44,916 bases of DNA from Streptomyces populi (lineage in GTDB: Bacteria > Actinomycetota > Actinomycetes > Streptomycetales > Streptomycetaceae). Below the pieces are notes generated by a model. It was not told where the DNA came from. It made no database searches and saw nothing but the letters and a program-made list of their open reading frames with translations. The number at the start of each line of letters is the position of its first letter. Position 1 is the first letter of the stretch. Shown in pieces: positions 39,095 to 44,916 of this stretch. The stretch spans positions 1-44,916 of the forward strand of contig NZ_KZ626907.1 in NCBI RefSeq assembly GCF_002911015.1. Direction: 5' to 3'. The position numbers were made by a program, and so were the translations under genes.

Positions 39095-40105
39095 TCAGGA
39101 CCCTCCCGAAAAGCCCGCGGCCCCCGGATCCGCCTCCGGTACGGGGTCCGCGCAGGCGCGCGGCGTGCGGCCCCCGTCGGTGCCGTATCCGAAGCGGATC
39201 AGTACCTGCGGGCCGCACCGCCGTTTGGCCCCGGCCATCGCCGCCCGCAGGTCAGGCCACTCCATCGCCTGGTGCAGCACCGAGGTGCGCACCCCGTGCC
39301 GGGTCGCCGTGAGCAGTACGCGCTCCAGGGCCTGCCCCGCCCTCAGCCAGTCCTCCCGCCAGTCGTAGGCGGTCCACAACAGGGCCACCTGCGCGTGGCG
39401 TTCGAAGCGCAGGGCCGGCAGCCGTGGCACGGACAGCCCGGCGGTGAAGTCCCGCACCGGCATCCGGCCGGAGGCGTCCCGCGCGCCCAGCGCCGTGACC
39501 GGAATGCCGTACGACGCGTCGGCCCCCGGCACGGTGACCCAGGAGCGCTCCTCGCCGACCCGGGCCGGGTCGGCGGCGTTGCGGGCCTCGGCCGCCTGCG
39601 TCAGGCGCAGCAGGCGCCGCGTGCCGATGATGTCCGGCACGTCCAGGTGCGCGCCCTCGGCCCGGGCCGAGCTGATCATCTCGTACGTGATCGGTTCCGG
39701 CACGGGGCGGCCGGTGAAGGGCATCCTGCTGGTGTGGCGGCGCTCGACCTCGTCGTACAGGTCGCGCAGGGGCGACGGCGCGTCCGGGGCGGGCCTGGCC
39801 AGCCACACGGTGGCCAGCAGGTCCGGATCGTGCGGGTCCGGGCAGAGCCGGACGACCGGGTCCCAGCCGAGGTGCTCGGCGGCCACCCGGAGGTTGAAGA
39901 CGGCCGCGCCCACCGACAGGTGCTGGGCGCGCAGCCGGGGATCGGCCTTCGGCAGCCGACGGCCCCGGTCGAGGCGGACCTGGATCACTCCGGTGTCCGG
40001 GTCCAGGCCGAACCGCCAGGGCTGGGTGTTGTGGATCGATGGCGCCGCCACCGCCGCGGCCAGCAGGGTACGAACCGTCGCGGCGTCGACTTTCCGGGTC
40101 TGCAT
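39095..40105 (-). CDS. Acg-type FMN-binding nitroreductase-fold protein
   Basis: 336 residues from ATG 40105, with GAAGGAG upstream. The Acg (Rv2032) family pattern is seen: AAAVAAPSIHNTQPWRFGL at the N-terminus, RRLPKADPRLRAQHLSVGAAVFNLRVAAEHLG, ERRHTSRMPFTGRPVP and a C-terminal LHQAMEWPDLRA...PQVLIRFGYG. These are fused-dimer nitroreductase folds that bind FMN but generally lack NAD(P)H-dependent activity; in M. tuberculosis acg is a DosR regulon gene induced by hypoxia and NO. Last gene of the nitrite reductase operon, 39 bases after the CopD-like stop. Confidence 0.88.
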   Translation of the reverse strand: MQTRKVDAATVRTLLAAAVAAPSIHNTQPWRFGLDPDTGVIQVRLDRGRRLPKADPRLRAQHLSVGAAVFNLRVAAEHLGWDPVVRLCPDPHDPDLLATVWLARPAPDAPSPLRDLYDEVERRHTSRMPFTGRPVPEPITYEMISSARAEGAHLDVPDIIGTRRLLRLTQAAEARNAADPARVGEERSWVTVPGADASYGIPVTALGARDASGRMPVRDFTAGLSVPRLPALRFERHAQVALLWTAYDWREDWLRAGQALERVLLTATRHGVRTSVLHQAMEWPDLRAAMAGAKRRCGPQVLIRFGYGTDGGRTPRACADPVPEADPGAAGFSGGS

Positions 40106-40144
40106 CGAGGCTCCTTCACACGGTGGGACGGGGGACGGTCGAGG

Positions 40145-40591
40145 TCAGGTGGAGGGCAGCGCCGTGGCGAGCAGGACCACGCCCAGGGAGCCCACGAGGG
40201 AGACGACCGCCAGGGCCCGGGCCAGCTCCTGGCGGCCCTTGGCCTGGGCGATGCCGTGGCCCGCCGCGGCGATCATGACGATGACGAACAGGGCGAGCTT
40301 GGCCGCCAGGGTGCGGCCGTAGCCGGGCTCGGCGAGCGAGGCCCAGGTGACGCCCCTGTGCCAGGCCATGGCCCAGCCCGTGCCCAGTTGCACCGGCAGG
40401 AACACGGCCCCGGTCAGCATCCCGAACCGGCGTCCCGCCGCGGCGGTGAAGCGGTCCTTGGCCCCGGGGGCGAGCAGGCGGCGGGCCAGCGGCAGGATCA
40501 CCAGGGACAGGGCGAGCTGACCGCCGACCCACAGGACGGCGCCCGTCACGTGCGCGAAGCGTACGAGGGACCACCAGCCGACGGTGCCCAT
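40145..40591 (-). CDS. CopD-like four-helix membrane protein
   Basis: 148 residues with four TM helices (about 7-33, 56-80, 93-114 and 122-145). Conserved His residues lie in LVRFAHVTGAVLWVGGQ and in MIAAAGHGI, as in CopD/DUF2269-type proteins thought to bind copper or heme. ATG 40591 shares a base with the nitrite reductase stop (TGATG), so the two are translated together. The obvious role is copper or heme handling for the cupredoxin enzyme next to it; that link is inference. Confidence 0.8.
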   Translation of the reverse strand: MGTVGWWSLVRFAHVTGAVLWVGGQLALSLVILPLARRLLAPGAKDRFTAAAGRRFGMLTGAVFLPVQLGTGWAMAWHRGVTWASLAEPGYGRTLAAKLALFVIVMIAAAGHGIAQAKGRQELARALAVVSLVGSLGVVLLATALPST

Positions 40592-43230
40592 CAGTCGCTC
40601 ACCTCCACCATGCCGTGCGCTCCGGCCTCGGCGTGGCGCATGTCGTGGTCGACGAAGGCGTAGTGCCCGGCCGCCGGGAACACCGTCTCGACGAAGCCGC
40701 CCTGCGCGGTGGCGAGGTCCAGCACCTGCGAGCCGCCCGGCCCGTCCGGCCGGAGCAGGTAGGCGCCTTCCTTGTACACGGTGTCGAAGACGGTACCGAC
40801 GATGTGGAAGGCGATGCCGTCGCTCGGTCCGGCGGCGACCACCCAGAAGCGGGCCCGTTCACCGGCCTTCGCCTTCAGGGGCCGCTGGGAGTACTGGTCG
40901 GCGATGCCGTTGAAGACCCAGGCGTCCGGGGTGTCGTCGCGCATCTTCTTCACCTGGGCGGTACTGCCCGGGGTGCCGAGGTAGAGCTCGGAGGAGACCA
41001 GCACGTACTCGTGGTCGGCCTTCTTCAGGCCGGGCGGGTCGATGATCACGGCGCCGTACATTCCGTTGCCCATGTGCTGGAGCATCGGTGAGGTGCTGCA
41101 GTGGTACAGCCAGGCCCCGGCCCGCTCGGCACGGAAGCGGTAGACCAGGCGTTCGCCGGGCTGGATCGTGCGCATGGGCTTGTCGGGGGCCAGGGAGCCG
41201 GCGTGGAAGTCGACGCCGTGGCCCATGCCGGTGTCGTCGTTGACCAGGGTGACCTCGAAGACGTCGCCGACCTTGCCGTGCAGGGTGGGGCCGGGGGCGC
41301 TGCCGCCGAAGGTCCACATCTGCTGCTTCACACCCGGGGCCACCTCGACCTCGGTGTGCGCGGCGCGCAGTTCCACCTCGTGGAGCGTTCCGCCGGGCAC
41401 GGGGGCCAGTGCGGCGTCGCGGGGCCGCCAGCCCGCGGAGAAGTCGGCGGAGAGGTCGAGACCGCCGTCGGAGGCCGCGGCCATGGAACCGTGGTCGTGG
41501 TCGTGCGCACCCGCGGCGTCGGTGCCGCTGCTGCTGCCGGTGTCTTCGGTGACGACGATGGACATCGCCATCCCGGCCGCCCGGTGGCCGGGCAGGGTGC
41601 ACCATGCCTCGCGGTTCCCGGTGATGCGCCCGACGTCGAGGGTGCGGGTGTGCCCCTCGGCGAGCATCGGTGTCGCCGGGCCGTCCTCGACCTTGAGGTC
41701 GTGGCGCATGGCGTCGCTGTTGGTGACCTCCAGCCGCAGGGTGGTGCCGGCGGCGACCTCGATCCGGGCCGGGCGGATCCGCATGTGGGCCAGGGTGACG
41801 GCGACGGTACGGGTGACCCCGGAGCCCGCGCCCGCCGCTCCGGCGGCGACGTCGGAACCGCCCGTGTCACCACCGCTGTTCGCCACCAGGACGGCCAGCA
41901 CGGTCACCACGGCGCCCGCGGCGGTGCCCCACAGGACGGGGCGCCGTGCCGCGCCGGATCCGTCGGCCGTCCGTGAGGGACCGCGGCGGCCGCGGACGAG
42001 CACGGCCACCACCAGGGCCAGGAACGCCGCCGCGGCCGCCCCGGCGAGCGGCCCGCCCGCGGTACCGGCCGGGCCGGGCAGCGGCAGCGCCATGAGGGCG
42101 ACGCCGAGGTTGAGGACCGCCAGCCGCGCCGGCCAGTACCGCTCCAGTACCGCGCGCAGCGCGGCCCGCTCCTTGGGACCGGAGGAGAGCACGACGGGAA
42201 GGAGATAGGTCAGGGCCCCGACGAGGACCTGTGCGACGAGTCCGACGAGCAGTACGGGGACCAGCGTGCCGAGGTCCTCCTGGACCGCGGCGAGCGGCCG
42301 GGCGGTCAGGAGCCCCAGGTCGGCGATCACGCCGATGACCAGCCATCCCATGGCCGCGGCCAGCATCCACGCGGCCGCCGCGGAGACCGCGGGACTCCTG
42401 CGCGGCGTACGGGCGAACAGGTACCCGGTGACGACGACGCCGGCGGCGTAGAGGGTCATGCCGAGAACGGCGGCGGGGCGCTGTCCGGCCGCCAGTCCGG
42501 CGACCGCGGTCAGCAGGCCGCCGCCGGTCAGCAGCAGTACCCGGCGGGCCAGCCGCGTGGTGCGTTCGGCCATGCGCACGCCCAGGACGGTGGGCCAGAG
42601 CATGAACAGCGTGCCCAGTACGGGCAGTCCGATCCAGCCGAGCAGCGTGATGTGCACGTGGGCCAGCTCGAGCCCGGTGTAGTGCCGCGGGCCGCCCCGG
42701 CCGGTGGCCAGCAGCCAGCCGAGGACCGCGCCGACGAGCAGCGCCGCGGCGGCGGCCCGGTAGTAGTCGGCGATCGGGGCGAGCCGTCCGCCCAGTGCTC
42801 CCCGCCCCATGCGGACCAGCACCACCAGGTGCGCGGTGATCGCGGCGATCAGCAGCGCGCAGCCGGCGCCGGTCAGGGCGGGCAGATCAGCCCACACGCC
42901 GGTGAGGACACCGGCGACCCCGGCGTTGACACCGGCCAGCCGTGTGTTGCTCCATCGCCGGTCGGGCAGCCGGGTGTGGAGCATGGCGACCGCGAAGTGC
43001 TCGCTCCACACCACGATCGCGGTGGTGGCGGCACCGAGCAGGAACAGGTGGATCGCGAGCCAGCGGGCCACCGGCAGGGTCTGCCGCTCGCTCGCCGCCA
43101 GCAGGGCGAGCGCCGCCCAGGCCGCGACCAGGGCGTGGGCGGCCAGGTGACGGCCGCGTTGTCCGGACGCCTTGAACCTGCTGGGCGGCCGGGTGCCTCC
43201 GGCGGTCAGGTCATCGGTCTTGCTGCGCAC
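40591..43230 (-). CDS. nirK: Membrane-anchored copper nitrite reductase (NirK-type), NnrS-like N-terminus plus cupredoxin
   Basis: 879 residues from GTG 43230 with AAGGAG eight bases upstream. Residues about 30-450 are a multi-helix membrane domain with conserved His (SEHFA, ELAHVHITLLGW), NnrS-like. Next comes a cupredoxin (about 470-562) with type-1 ligands His510, Cys544, His549, Met554. Then the two-domain NirK: type-1 copper His671, Cys711, His719, Met724; type-2 copper His676, His710, His862; catalytic Asp674 and His809. All functional residues are present, so it should reduce nitrite to nitric oxide, with the extra cupredoxin as electron donor on the outer face. It overlaps the radical SAM gene by 20 bases. 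Confidence 0.92.
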   Translation of the reverse strand: MRSKTDDLTAGGTRPPSRFKASGQRGRHLAAHALVAAWAALALLAASERQTLPVARWLAIHLFLLGAATTAIVVWSEHFAVAMLHTRLPDRRWSNTRLAGVNAGVAGVLTGVWADLPALTGAGCALLIAAITAHLVVLVRMGRGALGGRLAPIADYYRAAAAALLVGAVLGWLLATGRGGPRHYTGLELAHVHITLLGWIGLPVLGTLFMLWPTVLGVRMAERTTRLARRVLLLTGGGLLTAVAGLAAGQRPAAVLGMTLYAAGVVVTGYLFARTPRRSPAVSAAAAWMLAAAMGWLVIGVIADLGLLTARPLAAVQEDLGTLVPVLLVGLVAQVLVGALTYLLPVVLSSGPKERAALRAVLERYWPARLAVLNLGVALMALPLPGPAGTAGGPLAGAAAAAFLALVVAVLVRGRRGPSRTADGSGAARRPVLWGTAAGAVVTVLAVLVANSGGDTGGSDVAAGAAGAGSGVTRTVAVTLAHMRIRPARIEVAAGTTLRLEVTNSDAMRHDLKVEDGPATPMLAEGHTRTLDVGRITGNREAWCTLPGHRAAGMAMSIVVTEDTGSSSGTDAAGAHDHDHGSMAAASDGGLDLSADFSAGWRPRDAALAPVPGGTLHEVELRAAHTEVEVAPGVKQQMWTFGGSAPGPTLHGKVGDVFEVTLVNDDTGMGHGVDFHAGSLAPDKPMRTIQPGERLVYRFRAERAGAWLYHCSTSPMLQHMGNGMYGAVIIDPPGLKKADHEYVLVSSELYLGTPGSTAQVKKMRDDTPDAWVFNGIADQYSQRPLKAKAGERARFWVVAAGPSDGIAFHIVGTVFDTVYKEGAYLLRPDGPGGSQVLDLATAQGGFVETVFPAAGHYAFVDHDMRHAEAGAHGMVEVSD

Positions 43231-44506
43231 GGTGGTGCTCCTTGCCGCCCGGGGCGGCGGTCGGCCGGGGGCCTGTGGGCGGACGGAGGCCGGCGGGCGG
43301 TCGCGGACGGGAGCCGCCGGCCGTCAGCGCGGCCAGTTCGCGCTGGTAGGGGAAGGATCCGGGGACGTAGCCGCACCACGGCTCCTCCGCGTACGGATCG
43401 CCGGTGACGCCGTAGGCGCGCGAGCGGGAGCCGCCGCAGACCCGGCGGAACTCGCACGCCCCGCACCTGCCGCCCAGCCGGTCCGCGTCCCGCAGGCCGG
43501 TGAACAGCTCGGAGGTGCGGTAGATCTCCGTCAGCGGCCGCTCGCGCACACTGCCCGCGCCGAGCGGAAGGAAGCCGCTGGGGTGGACGGATCCGGTGTG
43601 CGAGACGAAGACGAAGCCGCGGCCGGCGTTGACGTCGAGCGGCGGACGCCGTACCCGGCGCACCGCGTCGGCCAGGCCCAGTTCGGCCGCCCGGTCGCGC
43701 AACTCCCTGTACAGGGGGCCGAGTCCGAGCGCCGCGACATGGTCCTCGCCCTTGTTCGTGAGGATCTGCCGCTGGAGCACGACCCGGCGGAAGTGATGGG
43801 CCTCGGTGGTCTTGGCGGGGATGGTCAGGCCCACGTCGTAGACGAAGTTGAGGACGTCCTCGACCTCGTCGGGGGTCAGTACGCCGAGGGTGCGGCCGCG
43901 GCCGGTGGGCACCAGGAAGAAGGCGCTCCACAGCATCGCCCCGTGCTCGGCGACCAGGCGCACGATGTCGGGGAGGTCGTGCAGGTTGTGCCGGGTGACC
44001 GTGGTGTTGATCTGCACCTTCAGGCCGAGGGCGCGCGCCGCGTCCCAGGCGTCCAGGGTCCAGCGGAACACTCCGGGCACCCCGCGGAAGGTGTCGTGGA
44101 GTTCGGCGGTGGAGCCGTCGAGGCTGAGGGACAGCCCGGAGGCGCCGGCGGCGTGCACGGCGCGCAGCCGTTCCTCGGTGAGCGTCGGGGTGCCGGACGG
44201 GGAGACGGCGACCCGGACGCCGATCCTCCGGCCGTAGGCGATGAGGTCCGTCAGGTCGGGGCGCTGGAAGGGATCCCCTCCGGTGATCACGAACAGGGGG
44301 GCCGGCTGCCCGAAGGCCGCCACCTGGCGCAGCAGGTCCTGAGCGGCGACGGTGTCCAGCTCCCGGGGGTCGCGGTCGGGCACGGCCTCGGCCCGGCAGT
44401 GCAGACAGGCCAGCGGGCAGGCCCGGGTGGACTCCCAGATGACGATGAACGGCCGCTGCCCCGCGTTGTGGCGCTGGTGGCGGATGGCCCCTGCGGCACT
44501 CATCAT
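43211..44506 (-). CDS. Radical SAM/SPASM protein (TIGR04053-like)
   Basis: 431 residues; ATG 44506 (or 44503) follows GAAGGGCGGG. Radical SAM cluster motif C30-x3-C34-x2-C37 (ACPLACLHC), SAM-binding FVITGGDPF, and a C-terminal SPASM-type set CGACEFRRVCGGSRSRAY...PWCGY. The layout is that of the AhbD/NirJ-like group that alters side chains of heme precursors, or of peptide-modifying enzymes; no precursor peptide gene is seen nearby. Being the first gene of an operon with nitrite reductase suggests a role in heme or cofactor maturation. The last 35 residues are Pro/Gly/Arg-rich and may be disordered. Confidence 0.85.
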   Translation of the reverse strand: MMSAAGAIRHQRHNAGQRPFIVIWESTRACPLACLHCRAEAVPDRDPRELDTVAAQDLLRQVAAFGQPAPLFVITGGDPFQRPDLTDLIAYGRRIGVRVAVSPSGTPTLTEERLRAVHAAGASGLSLSLDGSTAELHDTFRGVPGVFRWTLDAWDAARALGLKVQINTTVTRHNLHDLPDIVRLVAEHGAMLWSAFFLVPTGRGRTLGVLTPDEVEDVLNFVYDVGLTIPAKTTEAHHFRRVVLQRQILTNKGEDHVAALGLGPLYRELRDRAAELGLADAVRRVRRPPLDVNAGRGFVFVSHTGSVHPSGFLPLGAGSVRERPLTEIYRTSELFTGLRDADRLGGRCGACEFRRVCGGSRSRAYGVTGDPYAEEPWCGYVPGSFPYQRELAALTAGGSRPRPPAGLRPPTGPRPTAAPGGKEHHRAQQDR

Positions 44507-44608
44507 CGTCCCGCCCTTCGCGGCGGTCCGGGAGTGTGTCCGGCCGCCCTGGAGTCAGGGCAGACGGGGCGGGCGGCCGGACGGTGACCGGACCTGGGCG
44601 CGCGCGGT

Positions 44609-44634
44609 TCCCACCGTGAGCGGCAGCGGTGGGA
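44609..44634. promoter_or_regulatory. Inverted repeat upstream of the radical SAM-nirK operon
   Basis: TCCCACCG (44609-44616), ten bases, CGGTGGGA (44627-44634): perfect 8-bp arms about 100 bases before the first start codon. It may be a leader hairpin or an operator. Confidence 0.45.
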
Positions 44635-44744
44635 TCGGCCTCGAGGGAAGGCTGTGTGATCGTGCACGGGATTCCTCCGGATCGGTCGCCGTCAGCATCC
44701 ACCGGCGGCGGTGGCCGGCGCGGCGGCCGATGGTCTTCTCGAAC

Positions 44745-44759
44745 GGGGCCGATGGTCCC
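44745..44759 (-). promoter_or_regulatory. DevR/OsdR-like box 1 upstream of the nirK operon
   Basis: Core GGGCC-GATG-GTCCC (44746-44759); read on the coding strand it is GGGAC-CATC-GGCCC, close to the DosR-type GGGAC...GTCCC dyad. It is 240 bases upstream of the radical SAM start and shares GGGCCGA with the PPOX box. Confidence 0.55.
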
Positions 44760-44777
44760 TTTCCGAGGCGGGTTCGG

Positions 44778-44791
44778 GGGCCGACGGGCCC
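44778..44791 (-). promoter_or_regulatory. DevR/OsdR-like box 2 upstream of the nirK operon
   Basis: GGGCC-GACG-GGCCC, perfect 5-bp arms, 32 bases from box 1 centre to centre, i.e. about three helical turns, so both lie on the same DNA face. The rest of 44507-44916 holds purine-rich GGGACAGG-type repeats and no ORF of coding character. Confidence 0.55.
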
Positions 44792-44858
44792 TGTCCGGGA
44801 CGAGGGGCAGGGACGGGACGGGACAGGGGACACGAGGGACAGGGGACGGGACGAGGGC

Positions 44859-44916
44859 CGGACGTGCCCGGTCCCGGACGTGCCCGGTCCCGGACGTGCC
44901 CGGTCCCGGACGTGCC
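44859..44916. repeat. 16-bp tandem repeat running off the window
   Basis: CGGACGTGCCCGGTCC occurs at 44859-44874, 44875-44890 and 44891-44906, plus ten bases of a fourth copy at the edge. The copies are identical. The unit contains GGACGTGCC-type dyads. The full extent is outside the window. Confidence 0.85.

Noticed and set aside
38391..44916. Tandem repeats (30 bp and 16 bp) considered as CRISPR arrays
   Set aside because: Units are contiguous with no variable spacers, and no cas genes are present.

Overview
The window is chromosomal DNA of a high-GC actinobacterium, almost certainly a Streptomyces or close relative. Coding GC3 is extreme, GTG starts and 4-base ATGA/GTGA overlaps are common, and the families present (DUF4132/MoxR/vWA/SWIM operon, MAB_1171c-type transporters, Acg-type nitroreductase, RR-PP2C phosphatases, ECF41) are typical of that genus. 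I see no rRNA, tRNA, prophage or CRISPR array.

Left third (1-14149). A nucleotide-sugar dehydrogenase tail ends in a strong hairpin, followed by an inositol-monophosphatase-like protein that lacks two metal ligands. Next is a five-gene, mostly translationally coupled operon: a small DUF4132-type protein, a 1,634-residue partner protein, a MoxR AAA+ ATPase, a DUF5682-vWA fusion and a SWIM zinc-finger protein. It matches the E. coli yehI-yehL-yehM-yehP-yehQ set, with YehM and YehP fused. In front of it lies an exact match (TTGTCAGTG-N8-TAGCGT) to the actinobacterial RecA-independent DNA-damage (PafBC) promoter. This links a poorly understood MoxR/vWA conflict-type system to genotoxic stress.

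14150-23221. A minus-strand phosphorelay (receiver-PP2C, CHASE3 histidine kinase, CheY-like regulator) abuts the operon end to end. After it come a stand-alone OLD-type TOPRIM protein, nitronate monooxygenase, a two-helix membrane protein, a 2H phosphoesterase, a GNAT and a membrane M48 peptidase.

23222-26102 is a broken ECF41 locus. A carboxymuconolactone decarboxylase (AhpD-like) gene with a perfect ECF41 promoter (TGTCACA-N16-CGTC) is split by a 1,408-bp IS200/IS605-type element that carries only an intact tnpB. Both ends, the TTCAT target motif and the expected guide can be read directly. The neighbouring ECF41 sigma gene has lost its sigma2 region.

26103-38371. MFS exporter, small acidic protein, PPOX-fold protein, a MerR regulator divergent from a tandem alpha/beta-hydrolase with a 19-bp-spaced MerR promoter, a small conserved protein, and a double DUF427 protein. 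Then a cluster of an ImmA/IrrE-like metallopeptidase, two MAB_1171c-type membrane proteins and an FAD oxidoreductase, followed by a GNAT.

38372-44916. A PPOX protein, and on the minus strand an operon of radical SAM/SPASM protein, membrane-anchored copper nitrite reductase with all copper ligands, CopD-like membrane protein and Acg-type nitroreductase. Both transcription units are preceded by copies of a GGGCC-GANN-GKCCC palindrome resembling DevR/DosR (OsdR) boxes, suggesting a hypoxia/NO-responsive regulon.
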